From: Gordonia neofelifaecis NRRL B-59395
GTDB lineage: Bacteria; Actinomycetota; Actinomycetes; Mycobacteriales; Mycobacteriaceae
Length of the DNA stretch: 64,000 bases
Direction: 5' to 3'
NCBI RefSeq assembly: GCF_000192435.1
Contig: NZ_AEUD01000012.1
Coordinates: forward strand, 88,942-152,941
The notes beneath the pieces were generated by a model. The model saw nothing but the letters and a program-made list of their open reading frames with translations. It was not told the DNA's origin and made no database searches. Position numbers and translations under genes: made by a program. This document shows, piece after piece, positions 27,660 to 36,165 of this stretch (position 1 is its first letter; every line of letters begins with the position of its first letter).

Positions 27660-28481
27660 GTGACGTATCCGGGTCCGCAGTATCCGCCACGACCGCCGCA
27701 CGGCGTGCCCGGACAGCCGCCGCAGGGTGATCGGCCTCCGACACGACCGCCGGTGCCGCCGCAGCAGGTCCCACCCCAACCGTTCCCGCCGCAGGCTCCG
27801 CAGCCCCGGCCGCCGTTTCCACCCGGCCCGTATCCGCCCGCCCAGTACCAGCCCGGCCCATTTCCGCCCGGCCCGTACCAGCCCGGCCCGTACCAGCCCG
27901 GCCCGTGGCCGCCGGCGAAGAAGAGCCGGAAGCCGCTGGTCCTCGGGCTGCTGTGCCTGGTCGTCGTCGCAGCGGCGGTGACGACGCTCCTGATCGTCGC
28001 TCCGTGGAAGTCCGAGAGCTCCGCTGAGACCACCGAGACGTTCGCGCTCGACAACGGCGTCTCCGTCGAGGTCCGAGTGCCCGCAGGCTGGACCGCAGTC
28101 AAGGACAGCGACGACGGCCACGCTGCCGTGATGCTGCGGCCGGCCGACGACAGCCGCGCGCTGTCGCAGTTGTCCGACGACATCTCGTCCATCGGCAAGT
28201 CCGGGTCGGGCACCCCGGTGCACGCCGTGGTCCTGTTCGCCGACTCGTGCTCGGGCACCGGCACCGCCGTCGGCGAGTGGAAGACCAAGGACCGGGACAA
28301 TTCGTCGGGCGGTCGCACCGAGAAGTGGCTGTACGCGGCGACGAAGGTCGACGAGCACTACTGCGTCAACATGTCCGGTGCGGACGTCGCCTCCGATTCG
28401 GTGACCGCCGGCGCCACGGGGCGCGACCTCGCCAGGCAGCTGATCAGCGAGAAGCGCGTCACAGCCACCAAGTCCGTGTAG
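27660..28481 (+). CDS. Proline-rich single-TM envelope protein
   Basis: This 273-residue protein of unknown function starts with about 88 residues of proline-rich sequence, including repeats of the type PGPYQPGP. A TM helix follows (about residues 92-114), then an extracytoplasmic domain of about 155 residues with two cysteines (FADSCSGTG and EHYCVNMSG) that may form a disulfide. The GTG start has AAAGG 6 bases upstream. Similar layouts occur in many mycobacterial membrane proteins. It is 22 bases upstream of the isochorismate synthase gene. Confidence 0.8.
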   Translation: MTYPGPQYPPRPPHGVPGQPPQGDRPPTRPPVPPQQVPPQPFPPQAPQPRPPFPPGPYPPAQYQPGPFPPGPYQPGPYQPGPWPPAKKSRKPLVLGLLCLVVVAAAVTTLLIVAPWKSESSAETTETFALDNGVSVEVRVPAGWTAVKDSDDGHAAVMLRPADDSRALSQLSDDISSIGKSGSGTPVHAVVLFADSCSGTGTAVGEWKTKDRDNSSGGRTEKWLYAATKVDEHYCVNMSGADVASDSVTAGATGRDLARQLISEKRVTATKSV

Positions 28482-28503
28482 CCGCCGCGGGTAATCTGTC
28501 CTG

Positions 28504-29583
28504 GTGCCTGCCGGTCTGTCGTTTCTGCTGTCGAACACCGAGTTCAACGCCCGCGGATCCGGCGTCCGCGCCTCGTTCGGCACGGTTGACCAAGCCCGTG
28601 ACGCCCTGGCGTCCGGCGCTGTCGACTTCGTCGGCGGCGCCCTCGGTTTCGACACCGACGGCCTGGCCTCACTGATCGCGCCGGAGCACGTCGACTTCAC
28701 CGCGGCCCTGAGACCGGCCCCGACCGTGGACCCGATGGTCGCCGACATGCTCGTCACTCCGGACGCCGTCCATCGTGAGCGCGTGGTCGCGGCGATCGCG
28801 GCGATCGACGCGGGCGAGGTCGAGAAGGTGGTGATCGCCCGCAGTCTCGACGCACGGCTGTCGGCGCCGGCGACGCCGGAGGAACTGCTCGCCCGATTCG
28901 CGGCGACCGCCGGTGGCGCAACGATCTTCGGCGCCGACCTCAGCGCCGCCCCGGGCCATGCGGGGGCATGGCTGATCGGCGCCAGCCCCGAACTGCTGCT
29001 GCGTAAGCGCGGGGCGACGGTCCAGTGCATCCCGTACGCCGGGTCGGCGCCGAAGTTCGACGCGGCGGGCCGACCGGTCGCCGGTGCCGCCGAGAGCCTG
29101 CGGCGGTCGGAGAAGGACCTCCGCGAGCACGCGTACGTCGTCGACTACCTGCGCGAGCTGCTGGCGCCGCTGTGCGACGAGATCGTCGTGCCCGACCGCC
29201 CGCAGACCATCGCCACCAGCCACGTCTGGCATCTGGCGACGCCGATCACCGGCACCCTGACCGACCCGTCGGTCACCTCGCTCGACCTGGCGGCCCGCCT
29301 CTCCCCGACCCCCGCGGTGTGCGGGACGCCGACCGCGGCGGCGGCCCGGATCATCGGCGAGATCGAGGGGACCCGGGACTTCTACGCCGGAACCGCGGGC
29401 TGGTGCGACGCTTCCGGCGACGGCGAATGGGTGGTGTCGATCCGCTGCCTGGAGCTCGACGCCTCGCGCACTCGGGTGCGCGCGTGGGCGGGGGGCGGCA
29501 TCGTCGCCGGGTCGGACCCGGACGCCGAGGTCGCCGAGACCACCGCGAAGTTTCAGACGGTGCTCAGCGCCCTGGGCGGCTGA
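28504..29583 (+). CDS. Isochorismate synthase
   Basis: This 359-residue chorismate-utilising enzyme converts chorismate to isochorismate for menaquinone, salicylate or siderophore synthesis. The family core is present: KVVIARSLD, GASPELLLR, AGSAPK, SEKDLREHAYVV, SHVWHLATPITG, PTPAVCGTP and RAWAGGGIVAGSDP. The lysine in EVEKVV fits isochorismate-type chemistry. The GTG start gives a full-length protein. No other menaquinone or siderophore gene is beside it, so menF and entC roles cannot be separated. Confidence 0.9.
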   Translation: MPAGLSFLLSNTEFNARGSGVRASFGTVDQARDALASGAVDFVGGALGFDTDGLASLIAPEHVDFTAALRPAPTVDPMVADMLVTPDAVHRERVVAAIAAIDAGEVEKVVIARSLDARLSAPATPEELLARFAATAGGATIFGADLSAAPGHAGAWLIGASPELLLRKRGATVQCIPYAGSAPKFDAAGRPVAGAAESLRRSEKDLREHAYVVDYLRELLAPLCDEIVVPDRPQTIATSHVWHLATPITGTLTDPSVTSLDLAARLSPTPAVCGTPTAAAARIIGEIEGTRDFYAGTAGWCDASGDGEWVVSIRCLELDASRTRVRAWAGGGIVAGSDPDAEVAETTAKFQTVLSALGG

Positions 29584-29598
29584 CCGTACACGCCCCGT

Positions 29599-29629
29599 CG
29601 GTTGAGTGAGCAGACCGCTCGCTCAGCCG
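29599..29629. terminator. Hairpin between convergent isochorismate synthase and metZ
   Basis: Two 13-base arms (29599-29611 and 29617-29629) pair with two G-T wobbles around the loop AGACC. The right arm overlaps the metZ stop codon. The arms resemble a worn copy of the interspersed palindrome (GGTTGAGTGAGC). Confidence 0.5.
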
Positions 29630-30822
29630 AGCGCCGTGTCCAAATCCCGGAGCAGGTCGTCGACGCCCTCCAGACCGACAGACAACCGAACCATCGAGTC
29701 GGTCAGACCGATCGCCGCGCGACCGTCCGGGCCCATGGCTCGATGCGTCGTGGTCGCCGGGTGCGTGATGAGGCTCTTGGCGTCGCCGAGGTTGTTCGAG
29801 ATGTCGATGACCCGCAGTCCGTTGAGCACCTCGAAAGCACGTTCCTTGCCCGTCTTGCCCGGCTGATCGGCGAGTTCGAAGGTGATGACCGTTCCGCCGC
29901 CCGACATCTGGGACCGCGCGAGGTCGTACTGCGGATGCGAGGTGAGGAAGGGATAGATCGCCTTCGCCACGCGCGGATCGGTGTCCAGGAACTCCGCGAC
30001 GCGCAGCGCGCTCGCGACGGACTGGTCGAGCCGCAGCTTCATCGTCTCGAGGCCCTTGAGCATCACCCAGGCGTTGAACGGGCTGAGCGCGGGACCGGTG
30101 TGCCGCATGAGTTCTCGGACCGGGCCGTCGATGTACTCCTGCGTACCGAGCACCGCACCGCCCATCACACGGCCCTGACCGTCGATGTGCTTGGTTCCCG
30201 AGTACACGATGACATCGGCGCCCATGTCGAGACCGCGCTGCAGAAGCGGAGTGGCGAAGACGTTGTCCAGCACCACCTGCGCGCCGGCGGCATGAGCCAT
30301 CTCCGACACCTTGCGGACGTCGACCAGCGTCTGCATCGGGTTCGACGGCGTCTCGAAGAACACCGCGTCGGCGGGTTTCGACAACGCCCGCTCCCACTGC
30401 TCCAGGTCCTCGCCGTCGACGAACTCGGTCTCGACGCCCCACGCCGGGAGGATCTCGTTGCAGATCACGAAACACGAGCCGAACAGGCTGCGGGCCGCGA
30501 CGAGCCGACTGCCCTTCTTCAACAGGGCGCCGAGCGCGACGAACACCGCGGCCATGCCGCTCGCGGTCGCGAAACAGGCCTCGGTGCCCTCGATCTGACG
30601 CAGGCGCTCCTGGAACATCGCGACGGTCGGATTGCCGTAGCGGGTGTAGACGAAGCGCTGATCCTCACCGGTGAAGGCCCGCTCGGCGGCCTCAGCCGAC
30701 TCGTAGACGTAGCCGCTGTTGAGGTAGAGCGCCTCCGAGGTCTCGAAGAACCCCGAACGCATCAGTCCGCCGCGTACGGCGATCGTCTCGGGTGACACCC
30801 ATTCAGGCAGCTCACGGCTCAT
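29623..30822 (-). CDS. metZ: O-succinylhomoserine sulfhydrylase
   Basis: This 399-residue PLP enzyme makes homocysteine from O-succinylhomoserine and sulfide in methionine synthesis. The PLP lysine is K211 in VYSGTKHIDGQGR, and RYGNPT, ATASGMAA and ISNNLGDAKSLITHP are typical. It is preceded by a rhodanese gene 13 bases upstream, the same pair as Rv0390-Rv0391. No SAM riboswitch was seen in front of this operon. Confidence 0.95.
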   Translation of the reverse strand: MSRELPEWVSPETIAVRGGLMRSGFFETSEALYLNSGYVYESAEAAERAFTGEDQRFVYTRYGNPTVAMFQERLRQIEGTEACFATASGMAAVFVALGALLKKGSRLVAARSLFGSCFVICNEILPAWGVETEFVDGEDLEQWERALSKPADAVFFETPSNPMQTLVDVRKVSEMAHAAGAQVVLDNVFATPLLQRGLDMGADVIVYSGTKHIDGQGRVMGGAVLGTQEYIDGPVRELMRHTGPALSPFNAWVMLKGLETMKLRLDQSVASALRVAEFLDTDPRVAKAIYPFLTSHPQYDLARSQMSGGGTVITFELADQPGKTGKERAFEVLNGLRVIDISNNLGDAKSLITHPATTTHRAMGPDGRAAIGLTDSMVRLSVGLEGVDDLLRDLDTALG

Positions 30823-30835
30823 TTCTCAACACTCC

Positions 30836-31249
30836 TTAGGACTGCCGCCACGGCAGCGCGGCAGCGCGCCAACCAGCGCCGCCGCGGTGACCGTCGGCGT
30901 CGATCGGACCTTCGAACCCGTCCTGAATGTTGTACGCCTGCGCGTAACCGGCGGCGACCGCGGCCTCCGCGGCGCCCATCGAACGATGGCCGGACCGGCA
31001 CAGGAACAGCACCTCGTCATCGGTGCCGACTCCGGCCGCAGCCAGCTCACCGACGAAGTTCGGGTTCGGCGCCCCGTCCGGGTAGTCGATCCACTCGATG
31101 AACAGCGCACGCTTGCCGATCGACTCCAGATCGGGAACGCCGACGAAGCTCCATTCGGCCTGGGTGCGGCAGTCCACCAGCACGGCCTTCGGATTCTCCA
31201 CCAGTCGCTGCCAGGCCTGCTCGCAGGTCACGTCGCCCGTGTAGGTCAT
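30836..31249 (-). CDS. Rhodanese-like sulfurtransferase
   Basis: This 137-residue single rhodanese domain has the active-site loop CRSGHRS (Cys at residue 84) and the N-terminal VLVDCRTQAEW. It should carry a persulfide. The ATG at 31249 overlaps the upstream stop as ATGA and has GGAAGG upstream. Linkage to metZ suggests it supplies or handles reduced sulfur for homocysteine synthesis; this is inference from conserved context. Confidence 0.9.
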   Translation of the reverse strand: MTYTGDVTCEQAWQRLVENPKAVLVDCRTQAEWSFVGVPDLESIGKRALFIEWIDYPDGAPNPNFVGELAAAGVGTDDEVLFLCRSGHRSMGAAEAAVAAGYAQAYNIQDGFEGPIDADGHRGGAGWRAAALPWRQS

Positions 31250-31728
31250 CGCTTGCACACCTTCCAGTCACCGTTCTCACGGATCAGCGTCAATGAGGTC
31301 GTCTGCTTGTCGTTCTCGGTCTTCTCACGGTTCCAGTGCGCGGTGACCGTCGCATTCTCTCCGGTCACTTCGACCTCCATGCTCGGCACCACGACCTTGC
31401 CGTTCGCCTCGTTGTCGGCACGGTTCTGCTCGGCGAAGGCGACGGAGGTCGGGAAGTCGGACGCCGCGACGTCCGACGCGCAGAACGCGTCCCGGTACTG
31501 GTCGTAGTTCAGCGTGCCCATGGCGCTGTACATGTCGTTCACCGTGTGCTGGACCTGCGCCGAGTCGTTGAGCCGTTCGTCCGACGGCTTCACCAGACTG
31601 GCGATGACAACCCATGCGACCAGCACGACCACCAGGGTCCCGGCGATGATCATCGGGAGCGCCGCTTTCCACGACCGCGGCTGGTCGTCATCCGGAACGT
31701 CTGCGTGTTCCGGCCGATCTTCGTTCAT
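31246..31728 (-). CDS. Membrane-anchored protein with NTF2-like extracytoplasmic domain
   Basis: This 160-residue protein has an acidic N-terminus, a TM helix at about residues 24-46 and an outer domain ending in the motif TSLTLIRENGDWKVCKR. The ending and overall layout match the C-terminal domain of the protein at 44963-46018 (DGTWKVCKQP). The cone-shaped NTF2-like fold is inferred from this pattern. It is coupled to the rhodanese gene by ATGA. Function unknown. Confidence 0.78.
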   Translation of the reverse strand: MNEDRPEHADVPDDDQPRSWKAALPMIIAGTLVVVLVAWVVIASLVKPSDERLNDSAQVQHTVNDMYSAMGTLNYDQYRDAFCASDVAASDFPTSVAFAEQNRADNEANGKVVVPSMEVEVTGENATVTAHWNREKTENDKQTTSLTLIRENGDWKVCKR

Positions 31729-31838
31729 GACTGCCGAGTGTATCGACCGGTTTGCTGGGACTTTCCACCCGTCTTCACAGGACCAGCCACCTCCGTCGAG
31801 CGCGATTCGTCAAGAGTTTTCTCCAGCAGATCGGCGAC

Positions 31839-31852
31839 TGAGGTATACCTCA
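31839..31852. promoter_or_regulatory. 14-bp perfect palindrome upstream of the ferredoxin reductase
   Basis: TGAGGTATACCTCA lies 79 bases before the reductase start in an AT-richer gap (31729-31930) shared with the divergent membrane protein gene. It may be an operator, or its TATACC may be part of a -10 element. It does not fit the 19-bp IdeR iron box. Confidence 0.4.
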
Positions 31853-31930
31853 CATCGAAATTTTGGTGGCGGCGCGCCAAGACATAACGTAGAAGGCATC
31901 CCTGTCCTATCAGCTGAGGAAGCACCTGAA

Positions 31931-33322
31931 ATGAGTGACAACAGCCGCCCGTTGCGGGTCGCGATCGTCGGCGCCGGGCCGGCCGGCATCTACTGCGCCG
32001 ATGCGTTGATGAAGTCCGACACCGCGTCCGAACGCGGCGTGAGCATCGACCTGTACGAACGCATGCCCGCTCCGTTCGGGCTGATCCGCTACGGCGTCGC
32101 CCCGGACCACCCCCGCATCAAGGGCATCATCACCGCCCTGCACAAGGTGCTCGACAAGCCTCAGGTCCGACTCCTCGGCAACATCGACTACGGCACCGAC
32201 ATCACCCTCGCCGACCTGCGCAAGCACTACGACGCCGTCGTCTTCTCCACCGGCGCCACCGACGACCGCGGGCTGCAGATCCCCGGCGTCGACCTCGAGC
32301 GCAGCTACGGTGCGGGCGAGTTCGTCGCCTGGTACGACGGTCACCCCGATTTCTCCCGCGAATGGCCGCTGGAGGAGGAGAAGGTCGCCGTCATCGGCGT
32401 CGGCAACGTCGCCCTCGACGTCGCCCGCGTGCTCGCCAAGACCGGCGACGAGCTGCTCCCCACCGAGATCCCGGACAACGTGTACCAGGGACTCAAGGCC
32501 AACAAAGCCGTCGAGGTCCACGTCTTCGGGCGTCGCGGCCCGGCGCAGGCGAAGTTCACGCCGCTCGAGCTCAAGGAGCTCGACCACTCGCCGAACATCG
32601 AGGTCATCGTCGACCCGGAGGACATCGAGTACGACGAGGGTTCCGCGGTCGCACGACGGTCGAGCAAGATCACCGACCAGGTCGCCACGATCATCGAGAA
32701 CTATGCGATCCGCGAGCCGAAGCAGGGTGCGATCCACAAGCTGTTCCTTCACTTCTTCGAGAATCCGACCGAGATCCTCGGCGAGGACGGCAAGGTCGTC
32801 GGCCTGCGCACCGAGCGCACCGAGCTCGACGGCACCGGCAATGTGAAGGCCACCGGCAAGACCCGCGACTGGGACATCACCGCGGTCTACCGGGCCGTCG
32901 GCTACCTGTCCGACAACCTGCCGGAGATCCCGTTCGACGACCAGGCGGGCGTGATCCCGAACGAGGCCGGCCGCGTCTTCGACGACGGCAAGCACCTCAC
33001 CGGTCTGTACACCACCGGCTGGATCAAGCGCGGCCCCGTCGGCCTCATCGGCCACACCAAGGGCGACGCCAACGAGACCGTCGAGTGCATCATCGAGGAC
33101 ATGAAGAACGGTGTCCTCAACCCGGCCGAGGACACCAGCGAGGAGAGCGTCGTCGCCCTTCTCGAGTCGCGCGGCATCCCGTTCACCACGTGGGACGGCT
33201 GGTACCGCCTCGACGAGCACGAGCGGAAGCTCGGCGAAGCTCAGGGCCGCGACCGCGTCAAGGTCGTCGAGCGTGAGGACATGCTCGCCGCTTCGGAGCC
33301 GCACAAGGTCGACCGCGGCTGA
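31931..33322 (+). CDS. NADPH-ferredoxin reductase, adrenodoxin-reductase type (FprA-like)
   Basis: This 463-residue FAD enzyme passes electrons from NADPH to ferredoxins. The N-terminal FAD fold is VAIVGAGPAGIYCADAL, followed by RMPAPFGLIRYGVAPDHP; the NADPH fold is VIGVGNVALDVARVL. The C-terminal TTGWIKRGPVGLIGHTKGDANETV is a family signature. GAGGAAG lies about 9 bases before the ATG. It probably serves cytochrome P450 or iron-sulfur partners encoded elsewhere. Confidence 0.93.
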   Translation: MSDNSRPLRVAIVGAGPAGIYCADALMKSDTASERGVSIDLYERMPAPFGLIRYGVAPDHPRIKGIITALHKVLDKPQVRLLGNIDYGTDITLADLRKHYDAVVFSTGATDDRGLQIPGVDLERSYGAGEFVAWYDGHPDFSREWPLEEEKVAVIGVGNVALDVARVLAKTGDELLPTEIPDNVYQGLKANKAVEVHVFGRRGPAQAKFTPLELKELDHSPNIEVIVDPEDIEYDEGSAVARRSSKITDQVATIIENYAIREPKQGAIHKLFLHFFENPTEILGEDGKVVGLRTERTELDGTGNVKATGKTRDWDITAVYRAVGYLSDNLPEIPFDDQAGVIPNEAGRVFDDGKHLTGLYTTGWIKRGPVGLIGHTKGDANETVECIIEDMKNGVLNPAEDTSEESVVALLESRGIPFTTWDGWYRLDEHERKLGEAQGRDRVKVVEREDMLAASEPHKVDRG

Positions 33323-33348
33323 GTTCACCCGCACCTGATTTCACCCGC

Positions 33349-33394
33349 AACGACGAAGGAGGGCGACCGTTTCCGGTCGCCCTCCTTCGTTGTT
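33349..33394. terminator. Strong bidirectional hairpin terminator
   Basis: Twenty-base arms at 33349-33368 and 33375-33394 pair with one G-T wobble around the loop GTTTCC, followed by CTCGG. It lies between the convergent reductase and secreted-protein genes. Confidence 0.8.
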
Positions 33395-33438
33395 CTCGGC
33401 CCGTCGTACTCGGCCGATCATCTCTCAGCCGGTGACGG

Positions 33439-33912
33439 TCACTCCGCCGGAGCGTTGCGCACGTTCTGCCAGAAGCCGACGTTGTTCATCGGGTTCTCGA
33501 CCTGCTGGCCGATCGTGTAGCCGGAGATCGATGCGGGCCAGCAGCCCTTCCACGTGGTGTCGAAGGCGACGTACGTCTTGCCCGGCTTGAGCTCGCCGAG
33601 CTTGTTCGTGATCTTGCCGTCCTTGTCCTTGGTCTGCGGGACCCACTTGTTGGCACCGCCGAACTCGCTGACGGTCACGCCGGTCATCGTCGTTCCGCCG
33701 ATGTTGGTGACGCCCATCCAGCGGTGCATCTGCCAGACCGGGCCGTCCGACCAGTTGGGACCCCACATCTTGAAGGTGCAGGTGACGCCGCCGAAGATCG
33801 CGAGATCGCCCGGAGCCGCCGCGTGCGCCTGCGGAGCAGCGACCAGGGAACCCGCGCCGATTGCGCCTGCCGCGGCGACGGTCGCCGCGACTCGTGTCAG
33901 GGACTTCTTCAT
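33439..33912 (-). CDS. Small secreted protein
   Basis: This 157-residue protein has a clear signal peptide (MKKSLTRVAATVAAAGAIGA, cleavage near PQAHAAAP). The mature part of about 125 residues is rich in Trp and Gly, with two cysteines (VTCTF and KGCWPAS) that may form a disulfide. GAAAGG precedes the ATG by 8 bases. I do not recognise the family; the mature domain looks compact and beta-rich. An extracellular or cell-wall role is inferred. Confidence 0.8.
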   Translation of the reverse strand: MKKSLTRVAATVAAAGAIGAGSLVAAPQAHAAAPGDLAIFGGVTCTFKMWGPNWSDGPVWQMHRWMGVTNIGGTTMTGVTVSEFGGANKWVPQTKDKDGKITNKLGELKPGKTYVAFDTTWKGCWPASISGYTIGQQVENPMNNVGFWQNVRNAPAE

Positions 33913-34070
33913 CTCAAGAGCCTTTCGTGTCGTTCGGTCGGTAGGCCAGACTGCTCCCACCCTTACCCGTGTATCGAGGGTTCCACAGCTGATTGTTACC
34001 CGATCGTTCAGCCGACACTCAGAATCGAAACATTCTCGCACTCGACCCGCGCCGCCCCGATTCGTTCCAC

Positions 34071-34089
34071 TTAGGTAAGGTAATCCTTC
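34071..34089 (+). promoter_or_regulatory. IdeR/DtxR-type iron box candidate
   Basis: TTAGGTAAGGTAATCCTTC ends directly before the GTG start of the siderophore permease. It matches 13 of 19 positions of the IdeR consensus TTAGGTTAGGCTAACCTAA, with the left half almost exact. This fits iron-dependent repression of the permease genes. Confidence 0.6.
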
Positions 34090-35076
34090 GTGAAGAAGGT
34101 GATCGGGGCCGTCGTTCTGGTGGTCGCCATAGCGCTCGCGTTCGTCGCGTCCATCGCGATCGGCACCCGCGACGTGCCTCCCGCCGACGTGTTCAACGCA
34201 CTGGTGCACGCGTCGGCGTCGACTGACGATCTCTCGGTACTCGTGCACAGCAGACTCATCCGCACGGTGCTGGGTCTGGTCGTCGGACTGGCCATCGGTG
34301 CCGCAGGCGCCCTCGCCCAGGGCCACACCCGCAACCCCCTCGCCGACCCCGGACTCCTCGGCATCAACGCGGGCGCCGCATGCGCGGTCGTGACCGGCGT
34401 CTTCGTGTTCGGCGCGTCCGGGCCGCTGGTCAACACCGTCCTGGCGCTCGTCGGCGCCCTCATCGCGGCGGCCGCAGTCTTCGGCCTGTCGACGATCACC
34501 GGATCATCGCCGCTCACCCTCGTCCTCGCAGGCACCGGCCTCAGCGCCGCACTGACCGCGATCTCGTCCGCCCTCGTCCTCAGCGACGGCGCCACGCTCG
34601 ACACCTGGCGGTTCTGGAACGTCGGCGCCGTCGCGGGCCGCGACGCCGACGTCCTCTGGACCACCCTGCCGTTCATCGTGGTGGGCCTGATCCTCGCGTT
34701 CGCGGGCGGCTGGTTCCTGAATCTGCTGAGCCTCGGCGACGATATGGCGACCGCACTCGGCGGGCGCGTCGGCCTGATCCGCGCCACCGGGATCATCAGC
34801 ATCGCACTGCTGGCGGGCGCGGCGACCGCGGCCTGCGGCCCGATCGTCTTCCTCGGTCTGGTGGTGCCGCACATCGCGCGCGCGGTCACCGGGCCCGACT
34901 ACCGCTGGATCGTCCCGTATTCGGCGCTCGCCGGCGCCCTGTTGATCCTGGTGTGCGACATCATCGGCCGGGTGATCGCTCGGCCCGGCGAAGCCCAGGT
35001 CAGCGTGGTCCTCGCCCTGATCGGCGGCCCGGTGCTGATGATCATGGTCCGACGTAGGAGGCTCCCGACCGTATGA
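34090..35076 (+). CDS. Iron-siderophore ABC transporter permease (FecCD family), first subunit
   Basis: This 328-residue integral membrane protein has about 9-10 TM helices. Family hallmarks are GHTRNPLADPGLLGINAGA and, near the C-terminus, GPIVFLGLVVPHIARAVTGPDYRWIVP. It would form half of the import channel with the next gene. The GTG start sits directly behind the iron-box candidate. Substrate-binding protein and ATPase genes are absent from the neighbourhood, so partners must be encoded elsewhere. Confidence 0.92.
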   Translation: MKKVIGAVVLVVAIALAFVASIAIGTRDVPPADVFNALVHASASTDDLSVLVHSRLIRTVLGLVVGLAIGAAGALAQGHTRNPLADPGLLGINAGAACAVVTGVFVFGASGPLVNTVLALVGALIAAAAVFGLSTITGSSPLTLVLAGTGLSAALTAISSALVLSDGATLDTWRFWNVGAVAGRDADVLWTTLPFIVVGLILAFAGGWFLNLLSLGDDMATALGGRVGLIRATGIISIALLAGAATAACGPIVFLGLVVPHIARAVTGPDYRWIVPYSALAGALLILVCDIIGRVIARPGEAQVSVVLALIGGPVLMIMVRRRRLPTV

Positions 35077-36137
35077 CCGCCACCGTTCGTCCACCGACCA
35101 CGGTCACCGTCGGACGCGCCAGTTGGGTCGTCCGCCCACGTCTGGCCGCCGCCTCGTCGGCGGTCGCCGTCCTCGTGATCGTCCTGATCCTCATCGGCCT
35201 GTCCGTCGGCTACACCACGCCCATCGACGTGGCCCGCATCCTCCTCGGCGGCGGCCGCGTCGCCGAGAACATCGTCATCTTCGACGACATGCTGCCCCGA
35301 GTCCTCACCGCGGCGCTCGCCGGCTTCGGCCTCGGTCTGGCCGGCTGTCTCACCCAGGTGATCACCCGGAATCCCCTCGCCACCCCCGACATGCTGGGCA
35401 TCACCACCGGTGCGAGCGCGGGCGCCGTGCTGGCGCTGACGTCGACGAGCACCGGCTTCGGTGGATTGTTCGCCGGGCTCGGGGTGCCGCTGTCGGCGCT
35501 GATCGGCGGACTGGTGACCGCGGCGCTCATGTACGCGTTGGCGTGGAGCCGTGGACAGGTCGTCACCAGTACGCTGCGCCTGATCCTGATCGGCGTCGGC
35601 ATGACGTGGATGATGCAGGCCGCCATCGGCTATCTGATGTCACGCGCCGATCTACACGACGCCGCCAGCGCCCAGACGTGGATCGTCGGCTCGCTGGCCA
35701 ACACCGGCTGGAGCTCGGTACCGGCGGTGACGGTCGCGGCGGTGATCGGCATCGGCTGGACAGCGGTGATCGCCCGGCCGCTGACCATCAGCGGGCTGGG
35801 GCCGGACATCGCCCGAGGTCTCGGGGTCCGCCTCGGATTCGTCACGTACGGAACGCTGCTCGCAGCCGTCGTCGTCGCGTCACTGGCGGTGTCCGCAGCC
35901 GGGCCGATCGCCTTCGTCGGTCTCATCGCACCCCAGATCGCCCTGCGCATCGGACGCACTGCGCAGCCGACGCCGGTGTTCTCCGGCCTCATCGGCGCAT
36001 CGATCGTCCTCGCAGCCGACATCGCCTGTCGTTCGATGCTCCCCGGCGGACTCCCGGTCGGAGTGGTCACCGCGGCGATCGGCGGACCGTTCCTGGTCTT
36101 CCTGATCATCCGGACCGCACGACGGTCGTCGGTGTAG
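35073..36137 (+). CDS. Iron-siderophore ABC transporter permease (FecCD family), second subunit
   Basis: This 354-residue paralog of the preceding gene overlaps its stop as ATGA. TRNPLATPDMLGITTGASAGAV and the C-terminal GPIAFVGLIAPQIALRIGRTAQPTP are the FecCD signatures. A typical operon would add an ATPase next, but the following gene is purT on the other strand. The two permeases thus form a minimal, iron-boxed unit. Confidence 0.92.
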   Translation: MTATVRPPTTVTVGRASWVVRPRLAAASSAVAVLVIVLILIGLSVGYTTPIDVARILLGGGRVAENIVIFDDMLPRVLTAALAGFGLGLAGCLTQVITRNPLATPDMLGITTGASAGAVLALTSTSTGFGGLFAGLGVPLSALIGGLVTAALMYALAWSRGQVVTSTLRLILIGVGMTWMMQAAIGYLMSRADLHDAASAQTWIVGSLANTGWSSVPAVTVAAVIGIGWTAVIARPLTISGLGPDIARGLGVRLGFVTYGTLLAAVVVASLAVSAAGPIAFVGLIAPQIALRIGRTAQPTPVFSGLIGASIVLAADIACRSMLPGGLPVGVVTAAIGGPFLVFLIIRTARRSSV

Positions 36138-36165
36138 CGATTGCGGTTCTCCGCTCCGCCGGTGC

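Noticed and set aside
31839-31852. IdeR iron box before the ferredoxin reductase
   Set aside because: The palindrome is 14 bp with even symmetry and lacks the TTAGG half-site of the 19-bp box.
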